A stretch of 64,000 nucleotides of DNA from Saccharibacillus sp. JS10 (GCF_024436065.1 NZ_JANFNS010000007.1:35278-99277), one strand, 5' to 3'. Shown: positions 35,753-45,493, counted from the first letter of the stretch. The notes: generated from the letters alone by a model not told the origin. Program-made: numbers and translations.

Positions 35753-36916
35753 ATGAAGATTCTAGTTGTCGACGACAATCCTACCAATGTCATCATCATT
35801 CGTGAAATATTAAAAAAAGAAGAGTATCGCAATATTGAGATCGCGTCTTCGGCGCGTGAAATGTTTGCTATTTTGGGTGTAGCCGATCTTGATCCACAGG
35901 TGAAACCAAAAGTATCAGATATCGATCTTATTTTGCTTGATATGATGATGCCGGAAATGGACGGGATTGAAGCTTGCCGAATTGTACAAACGTATGAGCA
36001 TCTTCGGGATATTCCAATTATTATGGTTACAGCTGTAGGCGATTCCAAAAAGCTTGCTGAAGCTTTAGACGCTGGGGCGGGCGACTATGTGACGAAACCG
36101 ATTAACAAAGTCGAATTGATGGCTCGGATTCGTCTAGCCCTACGTTTGAAGCAAGAAAAAGATTGGCACAAAGAACGCGATCAGCGGATTCAAGACGAAT
36201 TGAAACTGGCGGCAATGGTGCAAAATGCAGTATTGAGTTTGCCGGTTGGCGATGAATTTATCGAAATCGATGCATTGTACAAACCTTCGTTTGAACTAGC
36301 CGGAGATTTGTATGCGTGGTATCCACTTGGAGATGGGCGCTACGGTATTATTTTGCTTGATATGATGGGTCACGGAATATCTTCATCCCTATTTACGATG
36401 TTTATTGCTTCCGTATTAAAAGATACAGTCGTTACATATGTCGATCCCGAAAAGGTTATTCAAGAATTGAATCGACGTTTTAATCAGTTGCATATCGAAA
36501 ATCAATTGATTCAGTACTACTTTACGGCAATCTATATGGTGGTCGATACTCGCTTCAAAAAGATCGATTACGTAAATGCCGGTCATCCTCCAGGATTATT
36601 GTTCCAAGGCGATCAAGTTGTAAAATTAGAACGTTCTTCTCACCCTGTAGGTTTGTTTGATCGTATTGATGCTCAGCCGCAGACGGTTTCTTATGAAGGC
36701 GAAAGCCATTTGGTTTTGTATACAGACGGTTTGCTTGAAGCCGTTGATGGAGAGCAAGAAGATCAATTGGCATTCCTCGTTTCGCAGCTTCGAGAAGGGC
36801 ATAGTTTCAACAAAGCACGGATGGAAGAAACATTTTTTGTAGGGGAACCGGATGCGGAGCAAGACGATGACAAATGTCTGGTATGGATTTCGTTGAAAGA
36901 AGGAGCGGCTGAATAG
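35753..36916 (+). CDS. Response regulator with PP2C/SpoIIE phosphatase output (RsbY-type)
   Basis: A 387-residue protein: receiver domain (1-125) with phospho-acceptor Asp63 (LLDMMMPEMDG), Thr in MVTAVGD and Lys in YVTKPIN; helical linker (about 130-165); PP2C domain with metal aspartates in ELAGDLYAW, LLDMMGHG, LYTDGLLEA and the final DDDKC. Phosphorylation should activate dephosphorylation of RsbV-P, freeing SigB from RsbW. B. cereus RsbY has the same architecture. Its stop (36914-36916) directly touches the ATG of the hybrid kinase, so the two are co-translated. ATG 35753 follows AAGAGGGAGCGGATT. Confidence 0.92.
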   Translation: MKILVVDDNPTNVIIIREILKKEEYRNIEIASSAREMFAILGVADLDPQVKPKVSDIDLILLDMMMPEMDGIEACRIVQTYEHLRDIPIIMVTAVGDSKKLAEALDAGAGDYVTKPINKVELMARIRLALRLKQEKDWHKERDQRIQDELKLAAMVQNAVLSLPVGDEFIEIDALYKPSFELAGDLYAWYPLGDGRYGIILLDMMGHGISSSLFTMFIASVLKDTVVTYVDPEKVIQELNRRFNQLHIENQLIQYYFTAIYMVVDTRFKKIDYVNAGHPPGLLFQGDQVVKLERSSHPVGLFDRIDAQPQTVSYEGESHLVLYTDGLLEAVDGEQEDQLAFLVSQLREGHSFNKARMEETFFVGEPDAEQDDDKCLVWISLKEGAAE

Positions 36917-39900
36917 ATGAAGATTAAAACGAAGCTGGTCGTGGGCTTCTCTGCGCTATTGCTTATCATGTTGGCTTTATCGCTGGTGAGCTACGACCGG
37001 ATGAGTTATATGAATGATCAAATCGACCGTGTCTATCAAGATCGGTATATGAAGGTACGCTACAGCAGCGGGATGCGAGGCGAGATCAACGGCATTGCAA
37101 CCGAACTTGCCGGTCAACTTTTAGGAGGGCAAGCATCTAACCTTTCTGAAAGTCGCTTGTTGATTGATAGTGCCAAAGGTCGTGCACAGAGCTATTGGAA
37201 TTCGATTACTGCTGAAGCAGGTTCGGCAGAAGAACGACGTCTTGTTCAAAATGTCGGCAAAACGTGGGAGAATTTCTCAAGTTACGAGACCAATCTGATG
37301 CAGTTACTAGAAAACGGGGGGCGGCAAGAAGCGCTGAACTATCGTAATTCGACAGGGATCGAACTTCAGCGGGCTTCACTTACTGCAATCAATGATTTGG
37401 CGAGCTATCAAGATCTTCAAGTCGAATCGGAAGTGGCAGCAGTCAAAACCGCTTATGAACGTTCGGTACAGATCACGACTGCTTTTCTCGCTATAGGTCT
37501 GCTACTCGGACTTGGTATTATGATGTGGATTATCCCAAGCGTAACGCGAGGATTGAATACCGTTTCGATGATGATTTCGAGCTTTGGAAAAGGTCGCCTC
37601 AAAGCGATTCGGCGGATCAAAGTCAAATCCAAAGACGAGATTGGTACGGTGGCGCTTGTTTTTCAACAAATGGCAGAAGATATCGAAGAAAAACAAGCGA
37701 TCGAACGCGCTTATGCCGAAGCGCAAAATAATCAAGCCTGGATCAATTCGAACATGGCGCGGATTACGGATGTATTAAAAGGAATCATGTCGCTTGAAAA
37801 AGTGTCGCAGACCTTTGTCAGCGAATTCACGCCGATTCTTGGAGCCGAATATGGAGCTCTATATTTAACGGATTTGAAAAATACGAATGAATTGAACGTC
37901 TACGGTACTTATGCTTTTAGCGATCAACAGAACATTAAATCCAAGCCATCTTTCCGTGTCGGAGAAGGATTGCTTGGACAAAGTGCTGCAGATCATCGGA
38001 GCATTGTACTGGACGACGCTTCTGAGCAATATATTCATATCCATTCTGCTTTGGGCAACAGCAAATCGACTCAGATTCTTATTTATCCGATTTTGGCGGA
38101 AGGTGAATTGATTGGTGTGTTTGAGATCGCTTCGTTAACGCCATTCAATCCGTTGCAACGTGAATTGTTAGAGCAGCTTCTAACGAATTTAGGCGTTATT
38201 TTGAACAATATCAATGGGCGCCTTAAAGTCGAAGAATTGCTTCGAGAGTCACAAGCGCTCACCGAAGAACTTCAATGTCAGTCGGAAGAACTTCAGACGC
38301 AGCAAGAAGAATTGAAACGTTCGAACGAAAGCCTCGAATCGCAAACCGATGCGTTGAAGCGTTCCGAAGAACAGCTGCAACGTCAGCAAGAAGAATTGGA
38401 GCATTTCAATACCGAATTGATTGCCAAAACGCGTGCTTTGGAAGAACAAGTACATGAGACCGAAGAAAAAAATCGGGAAGTTGAGCATGCTCGTGTACAA
38501 CTGGAACGCCAGACGATGGAACTCGCGGTATCCAGCAAATATAAATCCGAATTTTTAGCTAATATGTCGCATGAACTTCGAACTCCGCTGAATAGCTTGT
38601 TGATCTTGTCTCAATTGTTGGCGGAAAATAAAGACGGTAACTTAGAGCCTAAACAAGTCGAATATGCGCAGACGATTTATATGTCCGGAGCGGATCTGCT
38701 TAAGATGATCGATGAAATTTTAGATCTATCTAAAGTCGATGCCGGTAAAATGGAACTGAACCGCGAGCCTGTGCCTTTAGATGAAATTACGACATTCGTC
38801 GTCAACAATTTCTCGGCAGTCGCGGAAAAGAAAGGCATTGAATTAAATATCGAAGTGGATCGCGATCAATTGCCGAACGCGTTGTTGACAGACGCACATC
38901 GACTCAAGCAAGTATTGCGCAATCTGTTGTCCAATGCGTTCAAATTCACTTCCGAAGGCTCTGTCACTTTCTTGATGCAAGAAGCTAATCCTGAGCAATT
39001 GCCGGATTATTTGGAGAAAAAACGCAAGTTTATCGAATTCTCGATTATCGATACCGGCATCGGCATTCCATCGGACAAAACAGATATCGTGTTTGAAGCT
39101 TTCCAACAAGTCGATGGTACGACCAGCCGTAAATACGGCGGTACCGGTCTTGGGCTTTCAATCAGTCGTGAATTAGCGAAGCTGCTGGGCGGAGGAATCG
39201 CCTTGGAAAGCCGAGACGGCGAAGGCAGTCGTTTTACGCTTTATATTCCAAAATTGACGACCTACGCAACAGTTGAAGAACAAAGCGAAAAAAGCAACAT
39301 GTTAATGCCTGCACACCACGATCCCGTGATGATTTCGGAGCGACGGAAGCCAGCGGCAGTTGAACCGATCGCGCCGAAGCTGCATCTTCCAACTATTGAA
39401 GATGACCGCGACGATGTGACGCCGCAAGACAAAGTGCTGCTGATTATCGAAGACGATCCGAAATTCGCTGTTATCTTAAGAGATATGGCGCGTAGTAACG
39501 GATACAAAGCGATAGTCGAAGTTCAAGGCGATACCGGTCTTGAGACTGCGCGCAGCCGAATGCCGGATGCGATCATTTTGGATATCCAACTTCCGGTTAT
39601 TGACGGATGGACGATTTTGAGCGAACTCAAAAGCAATTCCGAAACCCGCCATATTCCCGTTCATGTCGCTTCCGTCGTCGATGACGTCAAACAAGGTCTG
39701 ATGATGGGCGCAATCGCTTATTTGAAAAAGCCGGCAAGCAAAGAAGGGTTAGAGCGAGCATTTTCTTCGATTGACTCTTATGCGGACAAAGGGCTTAAAC
39801 ATCTGCTTATTGTTGAAGACGACGATATTCAGCGTCATGCGATTATTGAATTGATCGGGCACGACGATGTAGCGATTAAAGCGGTCGCAACCGGCTCGCA

Positions 39901-40600
39901 AGCGCTTGAAGAATTGCAACGTCATCATTATGATTGTATGGTACTCGATTTGATGTTGTCCGACATGACCGGATTCGAGATGCTTGATCGGATTCGTGAA
40001 GATGAACGATTGCGCGATTTGCCGATTATCATTTATACAGGCAAAGACCTTGATGCCAAAGAAGAAACGAAGCTGCGTCAGTATGCGGAATCGATTATTG
40101 TCAAAGACGTAAAATCGCCGGAACGATTGCTGGACGAGACAACATTGTTCTTGCACCGGGTCGAAGCCGATTTGCCTGAAGACAAACGTAAGATTTTGCA
40201 AAAACTGCACAACAAAGAAACCTTATTCGAAGGCAAAAAGATTTTGCTTGTTGACGATGATGTTCGAAATGTATTTGCATTATCGAGCGTACTCGAAGGC
40301 TATCGAATGGATGTTACTTTTGCTGAAAATGGCCGCGAAGCTTTAGATATTCTTGAAGATCGTCAAGATTTTGATTTGATTTTGATGGATATGATGATGC
40401 CAGAGATGGACGGTTACGAAGCGATGCGCCATATCAGACAAAGACCGGAATTGGAACGTATTCCAATCATTGCGTTGACTGCAAAAGCGATGAAAGAAGA
40501 TCGCAGCAAATGTATTGAAGCCGGAGCTTCCGATTATGTCAAAAAACCGATACAGACCGAGCAACTTTTGTCGTTGATGCGGGTATGGTTGTATTCGTAA
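36917..40600 (+). CDS. Membrane hybrid histidine kinase with three receivers (RsbK-type)
   Basis: A 1227-residue sensor. TM1 (about 7-28), extracytoplasmic four-helix region (30-185), TM2 (about 188-210), HAMP (211-265), GAF (about 285-430), long coiled coil (435-540, repeats of EELQ/QQEEL), HisKA with His552 (NMSHELRTPLNS), HATPase ([31 protein letters not shown]), then three receivers with Asp889, Asp1011 and Asp1158. Each receiver keeps the acidic pair, Asp and Lys. It should phosphorylate the REC-PP2C protein encoded just before it. The coiled coil and HAMP could carry the methylation sites for the CheR-type enzyme that follows. B. cereus RsbK is shorter with one receiver. Signal unknown. 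Confidence 0.92.
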   Translation: MKIKTKLVVGFSALLLIMLALSLVSYDRMSYMNDQIDRVYQDRYMKVRYSSGMRGEINGIATELAGQLLGGQASNLSESRLLIDSAKGRAQSYWNSITAEAGSAEERRLVQNVGKTWENFSSYETNLMQLLENGGRQEALNYRNSTGIELQRASLTAINDLASYQDLQVESEVAAVKTAYERSVQITTAFLAIGLLLGLGIMMWIIPSVTRGLNTVSMMISSFGKGRLKAIRRIKVKSKDEIGTVALVFQQMAEDIEEKQAIERAYAEAQNNQAWINSNMARITDVLKGIMSLEKVSQTFVSEFTPILGAEYGALYLTDLKNTNELNVYGTYAFSDQQNIKSKPSFRVGEGLLGQSAADHRSIVLDDASEQYIHIHSALGNSKSTQILIYPILAEGELIGVFEIASLTPFNPLQRELLEQLLTNLGVILNNINGRLKVEELLRESQALTEELQCQSEELQTQQEELKRSNESLESQTDALKRSEEQLQRQQEELEHFNTELIAKTRALEEQVHETEEKNREVEHARVQLERQTMELAVSSKYKSEFLANMSHELRTPLNSLLILSQLLAENKDGNLEPKQVEYAQTIYMSGADLLKMIDEILDLSKVDAGKMELNREPVPLDEITTFVVNNFSAVAEKKGIELNIEVDRDQLPNALLTDAHRLKQVLRNLLSNAFKFTSEGSVTFLMQEANPEQLPDYLEKKRKFIEFSIIDTGIGIPSDKTDIVFEAFQQVDGTTSRKYGGTGLGLSISRELAKLLGGGIALESRDGEGSRFTLYIPKLTTYATVEEQSEKSNMLMPAHHDPVMISERRKPAAVEPIAPKLHLPTIEDDRDDVTPQDKVLLIIEDDPKFAVILRDMARSNGYKAIVEVQGDTGLETARSRMPDAIILDIQLPVIDGWTILSELKSNSETRHIPVHVASVVDDVKQGLMMGAIAYLKKPASKEGLERAFSSIDSYADKGLKHLLIVEDDDIQRHAIIELIGHDDVAIKAVATGSQALEELQRHHYDCMVLDLMLSDMTGFEMLDRIREDERLRDLPIIIYTGKDLDAKEETKLRQYAESIIVKDVKSPERLLDETTLFLHRVEADLPEDKRKILQKLHNKETLFEGKKILLVDDDVRNVFALSSVLEGYRMDVTFAENGREALDILEDRQDFDLILMDMMMPEMDGYEAMRHIRQRPELERIPIIALTAKAMKEDRSKCIEAGASDYVKKPIQTEQLLSLMRVWLYS

Positions 40601-40663
40601 CTGGAAATATTGGGTAATAAACAAAGATTAAACACGATTTTTAGATAAGCTGAGGTTAAACCT

Positions 40664-41533
40664 ATGACATTCAACGGGTTTCAAGACATGACCATGACCG
40701 AAAATGGTTCCGATCTTAATGAATTGGAGACGATCGAAGCCGATCTGCTGTTAGAAGGTGTCCATCGGTTATACGGTTACGATTTTCGGAATTACGCGAA
40801 GCCTTCACTGATGCGCCGAATTTGGCATCATGTCCATGCCGAAAATCTAGAAACGATCTCTCAACTGCAAGATAAAGTGCTGCATGATCGAGCTTGCTTT
40901 GAACGGATGGTTCAAAGCCTCTCGATCCCAGTGACGGAGATGTTCCGCGATCCGGAGTTATTCCGTACATTTCGCCGAGAAGTCGTTCCTATTTTGCGGA
41001 CTTATCCGTATATTCGGATTTGGCATGCGGGATGTTCGACCGGAGAAGAAGTGTACTCGATGGCGATTCTGCTGCATGAAGAAGGACTGTACGACAAAGC
41101 ACGCATTTATGCTACAGATATGAATGATCGCTCGCTTAAACAGGCGAAAGAAGGTATTTACGGGATTGAAAAAATGAAGTTGTATACTAAAAATTATTTG
41201 GAAGCTGGCGGAACGCAATCGTTTTCGGATTACTATACTGCCAAATACAACTCTGTAATGCTACAACCCTATTTACGCAAAAATATCATTTTCGCTGAAC
41301 ATAATTTGGCAACCGATCGTTCTTTTAACGAATTTAATGTTATTTTATGTAGAAACGTTATGATTTATTTTAATGATACGCTCCGAGATCAAGTGCACGG
41401 GCTTTTCCATGAAAGTCTTAGCCGGTTTGGCATTCTTGTGCTGGGATCAAAAGAGTCGATACATTTTACCCAATATAGTGATTCTTATGAGCCACTCGAT
41501 CGTGTCGAAAAGATCTATCGGAAGATTAAATAG
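40664..41533 (+). CDS. CheR-type protein-glutamate methyltransferase (RsbM-type)
   Basis: A 289-residue SAM-dependent methyltransferase. N-terminal helical domain (LYGYDFRNYAKPSLMRRIWHH), then the SAM fold with IWHAGCSTGEEVYSMAI, YATDMNDRSLKQAKEG and FNVILCRNVMIYFND. No chemotaxis genes (cheB, mcp, cheA) are nearby. In B. cereus, RsbM of this family methylates the RsbK kinase and tunes SigB activity; position between the hybrid kinase and the second kinase supports the same job here. ATG 40664 follows GCTGAGG. Confidence 0.9.
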   Translation: MTFNGFQDMTMTENGSDLNELETIEADLLLEGVHRLYGYDFRNYAKPSLMRRIWHHVHAENLETISQLQDKVLHDRACFERMVQSLSIPVTEMFRDPELFRTFRREVVPILRTYPYIRIWHAGCSTGEEVYSMAILLHEEGLYDKARIYATDMNDRSLKQAKEGIYGIEKMKLYTKNYLEAGGTQSFSDYYTAKYNSVMLQPYLRKNIIFAEHNLATDRSFNEFNVILCRNVMIYFNDTLRDQVHGLFHESLSRFGILVLGSKESIHFTQYSDSYEPLDRVEKIYRKIK

Positions 41534-41554
41534 AAAGTGTAGGGGGATTCCATC

Positions 41555-43210
41555 GTGGTTCAAGAGCCGATTCATATTCTGTTGGTCGACGACCGTCCGG
41601 AAAACTTACTCGCTTTGGAAGCCGTTCTAGGTAGTGAACGGTATACACTTGTGAAAGCTACTTCGGGCGAAGAAGCGCTTCGATGTCTACTCAAAGACGA
41701 ATTTGCTGTGATCGTTCTCGATGTTCAAATGCCTGGCATGGATGGCATCGAGACAGCAAAACTCGTGAAAGCCAGAGAAAAGACAAAAGATATTCCGATC
41801 ATCTTTATTTCAGCCAACAGCAAAGAGTCGGAGCATCTGTTTGCAGGGTACTCCGCAGGCGCTATCGATTATATGGTTAAACCGTTTATCCCTCAGATTT
41901 TGAAATCCAAAATCGAAGGGTTCGTTAGCATGTATTTAGCTAACAAGCGTCTAAAAGATCAGACCGTTCTGCTTCATCAAAAAACGCAAGAGCTTGAGAA
42001 GATTAACGAAGAACTTGTCAAAGCCAAAGAAGCGGCTGAGATTGCAGCCAAAGCAAAAACCGAATTTTTGGCGATGATGAGTCATGAAATTCGTACTCCG
42101 ATGAATGGCGTTATCGGTATGATCGATCTGCTGATGGAGACAGAGCTAAAACCAGAACAACAAGAATATACGGAGATTATTCGCGGCAGCGCAGACTCGC
42201 TTGTCACGGTGATCAACGATATTTTGGACTTTACTAAAATGGAATCCGGCAAAATGGAACTGGAAGAACATCCGTTTGAACTCAAAACGTGTATCAGTGA
42301 AGTTTTTAATCTGTTCACGATGGAAACTGCACGAAAGAACTTGGAAATGGTATACTTTACGGAAGAGTCGGTGCCAGAGCTTTTATACGGGGATATGACG
42401 CGGTTAAGACAAGTGCTGATTAATCTGGTAGCCAATGCCGTGAAGTTTACCGATCAAGGCGGAATTTATCTAGTGGTCTCCAAACGGGCAGAAAAAAATG
42501 GTCGTTTGACATTGGAATTTGCGGTCAAAGATACGGGAATCGGCATTTCTACAGATAAAATCCATCGTTTGTTCCAACCTTTTTCCCAACTGGATTCTTC
42601 GATGACTCGAAAATATGGCGGAACCGGGCTTGGTTTGGCAATTTGCAAAACCCTTGTCGAAATGATGGGCGGAAATATTCGGGTGGAAGCTTTAGAAGAA
42701 GGCGGAGCGATGTTCGTATTCACCATTCAAGTTGAAGCTTTCCAACCGGAAGAGTCTATTTCTTTTCGACATGAAGTCAGTTCTATGCGATATGAAGAAC
42801 GGAAAATTCCCGCGTCGATCTTGATCGTAGATGATCATCCTGTGAATCGAAAATTGATGCTGAGTATGCTTGAAAAGATGGATGTCACCGCTGAAGCCGC
42901 CGAAAATGGGGAACAAGCGTTATCGATGTTGAGTGACCGATCTTATGATTGCGTATTTATGGATCTGCAAATGCCGATTATGGATGGAATTGAAGCGACA
43001 AGACGTATTCGGGAGAAGTTCCCCGCCGAGACAGGGCCGGTTATTATCGCGATGACAGCTAACGTGATGAACGATATTCAGTTGCGTTGTCAGGAAGCTG
43101 GAATGAACGATTATATCAGCAAGCCTGTGAAAATGGATGGGGTTAGACAAATCATTGCTCGCCATCTATCTGAGTACAATGATTATTCGGTCGAAAAAGC
43201 AGCGCATTAA
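41555..43210 (+). CDS. Soluble hybrid histidine kinase (REC-HisKA-HATPase-REC)
   Basis: A 551-residue cytosolic kinase. N-terminal receiver (1-125, Asp56 in [11 protein letters not shown], Lys in YMVKPF), helical linker, HisKA with His177 ([12 protein letters not shown]), HATPase ([30 protein letters not shown]) and C-terminal receiver (about 420-540, Asp470 in [11 protein letters not shown]). No membrane span and no input domain other than its receiver, so it probably relays signals from another kinase, most simply the neighbouring three-receiver kinase. GTG 41555 follows AGGGGGATTC. It lies 21 nt after the methyltransferase gene, so the same operon. I know of no counterpart in the described RsbK pathway. 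Confidence 0.9.
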   Translation: MVQEPIHILLVDDRPENLLALEAVLGSERYTLVKATSGEEALRCLLKDEFAVIVLDVQMPGMDGIETAKLVKAREKTKDIPIIFISANSKESEHLFAGYSAGAIDYMVKPFIPQILKSKIEGFVSMYLANKRLKDQTVLLHQKTQELEKINEELVKAKEAAEIAAKAKTEFLAMMSHEIRTPMNGVIGMIDLLMETELKPEQQEYTEIIRGSADSLVTVINDILDFTKMESGKMELEEHPFELKTCISEVFNLFTMETARKNLEMVYFTEESVPELLYGDMTRLRQVLINLVANAVKFTDQGGIYLVVSKRAEKNGRLTLEFAVKDTGIGISTDKIHRLFQPFSQLDSSMTRKYGGTGLGLAICKTLVEMMGGNIRVEALEEGGAMFVFTIQVEAFQPEESISFRHEVSSMRYEERKIPASILIVDDHPVNRKLMLSMLEKMDVTAEAAENGEQALSMLSDRSYDCVFMDLQMPIMDGIEATRRIREKFPAETGPVIIAMTANVMNDIQLRCQEAGMNDYISKPVKMDGVRQIIARHLSEYNDYSVEKAAH

Positions 43211-43291
43211 TGTTCGGAAGATTTAAATTCGTTTCAATAGCTTGGTTTAGGTTTAATAAGTTTAGAAAACATTTATTTAGGGAGAATGTCT

Positions 43292-43630
43292 ATGACCACA
43301 AATAAGAACGATAAGTTCAATGCTAGAACGGTTTCTGAAGAAGGCAAAAGTGTCGTCTACTTAAGTGGGGAACTCGATTTATCTGTAGCGCCGGACTTTC
43401 GTCTTGTTATGGAGCCGCTTGTAGGGGATTCCGAAGTCGATTTGGCGATCAATTTGAAAGAATTGAAGTATATCGATAGCACGGGGATTGGCATCTTGCT
43501 GTCTATTTTGAAAGCACGACACTCCGCTAATGCTTCATTTAGCGTCGAAGAAGTTCCTGCCCAAATTCAAAAACTGTTTGATATGACAGGTATCGCCAAA
43601 TTTTTTGAGCCCCAAGAGAATTCCCAATAG
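43292..43630 (+). CDS. rsbV: Anti-sigma factor antagonist RsbV (STAS domain)
   Basis: A 112-residue STAS protein. The phosphorylatable serine is Ser63 in LKYIDSTGIGILLSIL. Unphosphorylated, it binds RsbW and releases SigB; RsbW phosphorylates it and the PP2C phosphatase restores it. ATG 43292 is chosen because AGGGAGA (43279-43285) is seven bases upstream; ATG 43286 is too close. It begins the compact rsbV-rsbW-sigB set, 18 nt before rsbW. Confidence 0.92.
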   Translation: MTTNKNDKFNARTVSEEGKSVVYLSGELDLSVAPDFRLVMEPLVGDSEVDLAINLKELKYIDSTGIGILLSILKARHSANASFSVEEVPAQIQKLFDMTGIAKFFEPQENSQ

Positions 43631-43648
43631 GAAAGGATCGAACAACGC

Positions 43649-44104
43649 ATGAAAGCAGATCAAACCGTAACCCTCAACTTACCGGCTACCGCCGACTATG
43701 TGGATATTGTACGGCTGAACCTGTACGGCATCGCGTCCAAGATGGGCTTTTCCTATGAAGACATCGAGGACATGAAAGTCGCTGTATCGGAAGCTTGCAA
43801 TAACTCAGTTTTATATGCGTATGGACAGGAAGGAGGATTAGTGGAAGTCGTGTTCGGTGTAACCCGTGACGAACTTACCATCACCGTCAAAGACGAAGGT
43901 GTAAGTTTCTCTATGCCGGGTAACGAACCTTCTGATACTGCTCCGACTTTGCATGACAAAGATTTGCATGATGTGGAAATTGGAGGTCTCGGTTTCTATT
44001 TGATGCAAGCTCTTATGGACGACGTGAAAGTTGCCAGTGAGAGCGGAAAAGGAACGCAGGTTGTTCTAACCAAGCGTCTCACCAGGAGTGAGGAGAAAGT
44101 ATGA
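43649..44104 (+). CDS. rsbW: Serine-protein kinase / anti-sigma factor RsbW
   Basis: A 151-residue GHKL-fold kinase. It has the N box VAVSEACNNSVLYAYG, a G1-type region with DEGVSF, and G2 region IGGLGFYLMQALMDDV. It should bind and inhibit SigB, and phosphorylate RsbV on Ser63 with ATP. The ATG follows GAAAGGATCG. It overlaps sigB by 4 nt (ATGA), typical of the rsbW-sigB pair. Confidence 0.93.
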   Translation: MKADQTVTLNLPATADYVDIVRLNLYGIASKMGFSYEDIEDMKVAVSEACNNSVLYAYGQEGGLVEVVFGVTRDELTITVKDEGVSFSMPGNEPSDTAPTLHDKDLHDVEIGGLGFYLMQALMDDVKVASESGKGTQVVLTKRLTRSEEKV

Positions 44105-44874
44105 ATGATAAAGTGACCCCGCCTGAAACGATGTCCGAAGCGGTGTCCTTGATTTGGGAATATCAACAGACCAAGGACAATGAGATTGCCACGGTCCTTA
44201 TTAAAAAGTATGAACCGATGGTGAAGATGGCCGCAGGCAAGATCGCCAGAAACCGGCCTGATCTCTACGAAGACTTGTATCAGGTTGGTCAGATGGCGTT
44301 GATTCGCCTGCTTCAACAGTACGATATTCAATTAGGGATTCCTTTCGAACCTTATGCGATGAAAAGTATGATTGGGCACATGAAGAACTTTTTACGTGAC
44401 AAATCGTGGTACATACAGGTGCCTAGACGTATTAAGGAAAAAGGAGCTTTGGTACAGCAAGCAATCGATGAATTGACGGTTCGGTTGGAACGTTCGCCGG
44501 ATGTCAAAGAAATCGCGCAATATCTGGATCTTAGCGTCGAAGAAACGGTCGAAGTATTGGCTGGTCGCGAATGCTACCATTATGTTTCTTTAGACTCTCC
44601 TCTTTCACAAGAAGAAAGTGCAGCAACGCTCGGAGAATTAATCAGCTCCGATGTCAACGACTACGATACGGTTGAACGAAGAATGGATCTTCAGCAGGCT
44701 TTGAGTCAGTTGAAAGAGCAGGAGCAAAAAGTGCTACTGCTTGCTTTCCAAGAAGGTCAATCTCAACGTGCGATTGCGCAAAAGCTTGGCGTTTCTCAAA
44801 TGAGCGTTTCTCGTATTCAAAAACGAGCGACAGAAAAGCTCAAGCAGATTATGTCTAATTCGTCTTCGTTATGA
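44101..44874 (+). CDS. sigB: RNA polymerase sigma-B factor
   Basis: A 257-residue sigma-70 family factor of the SigB/F/G group. Region 2 contains DLYEDLYQVGQMALIRLLQ; region 3 contains FLRDKSWYIQVPRRIKEKG, much closer to SigB (FLRDKTWSVHVPRRIKELG) than to SigF. Region 4 has QSQRAIAQKLGVSQMSVSRIQ. Genes of the upstream module all point to partner-switching control of general stress, not sporulation. It overlaps rsbW and is followed by a strong bidirectional terminator. Confidence 0.93.
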   Translation: MNDKVTPPETMSEAVSLIWEYQQTKDNEIATVLIKKYEPMVKMAAGKIARNRPDLYEDLYQVGQMALIRLLQQYDIQLGIPFEPYAMKSMIGHMKNFLRDKSWYIQVPRRIKEKGALVQQAIDELTVRLERSPDVKEIAQYLDLSVEETVEVLAGRECYHYVSLDSPLSQEESAATLGELISSDVNDYDTVERRMDLQQALSQLKEQEQKVLLLAFQEGQSQRAIAQKLGVSQMSVSRIQKRATEKLKQIMSNSSSL

Positions 44875-44898
44875 AATTAACGTTCCAAAGTGATCATA

Positions 44899-44949
44899 AA
44901 AAATGACCGTACTTATTCTTAATTAAGAATAAGATACGGTCATTTTTTA
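44899..44949 (+). terminator. Bidirectional terminator after sigB
   Basis: AAATGACCGTA, then TTATTCTT-AATT-AAGAATAA, then TACGGTCATTTTTT: a long nearly perfect stem between the convergent sigB and DUF5665 genes. Confidence 0.92.
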
Positions 44950-44972
44950 TTAGGGTTTGGATATGTTGAATT

Positions 44973-45392
44973 TTAAGAACCGCTGCTGCGACCTTCTCGA
45001 ATCAGTCCACCTACATATTCAAAGAAATCACTGACATAAGGTACACCCAGACTCGCCATTACCGAGGCAATCCACGTTAATAAAGCGATGACTACGACCG
45101 TACCGACCGATAATCCCAGACCTCTTGCAATACCCGCTGTAAAGTTAGATATAATTCGTCTTTTCCAATCGGTGTAATTTTCAACCAGATCTTTAAAATC
45201 GCCTTTTTTCAAAGCGACAGAGATATCTTCTAATTGCTTATTCAAACGGGAAACTTCGTGGCGAAGTTCAAACGGATGATCTTTCGACAAGTCTTGTGGG
45301 CGTAACGTGCCGTCTTGAGTCCGGTCATTTTGTTCAATAGTAGCACTAGCGAAACGATCGCCGGTAGTGTTCTCTGTTTTTGTAGGAGTCAT
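44973..45392 (-). CDS. DUF5665 domain membrane protein
   Basis: A 139-residue protein. The first 60 residues are hydrophilic (TPTKTENTTGDRF...), then a coiled segment (EVSRLNKQLEDISVALKKGDF) and a C-terminal hydrophobic helix (GLSVGTVVVIALLTWIASVMASLGVP) ending in a charged tail. The pattern fits DUF5665, small membrane proteins of Firmicutes without known function. ATG 45392 has AAAGAGGGGA upstream. It lies next to sigB and stress-type membrane proteins on the same strand; a SigB promoter was looked for and not seen. Confidence 0.75.
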   Translation of the reverse strand: MTPTKTENTTGDRFASATIEQNDRTQDGTLRPQDLSKDHPFELRHEVSRLNKQLEDISVALKKGDFKDLVENYTDWKRRIISNFTAGIARGLGLSVGTVVVIALLTWIASVMASLGVPYVSDFFEYVGGLIREGRSSGS

Positions 45393-45493
45393 AGCAAATC
45401 CCCTCTTTCTATATCATAGTCAAGTAGTAGTGTCGGTCATGAAGGAGGCGAATTGATCGGCAAAAGGCGCTAAAAACCGGGTAATAGTCATAA

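Noticed and set aside
43252..43291. GTTTAG-N14-GGGAGA before rsbV as a SigB promoter
   Set aside because: The -10 part is the rsbV ribosome binding site, so a transcript from it would begin inside the gene.
44101..44874. SpoIIAA-SpoIIAB-SigF operon as an alternative for rsbV-rsbW-sigB
   Set aside because: The sigma factor region FLRDKSWYIQVPRRIKEKG is much closer to SigB than to SigF, and the upstream genes are SigB-pathway types.
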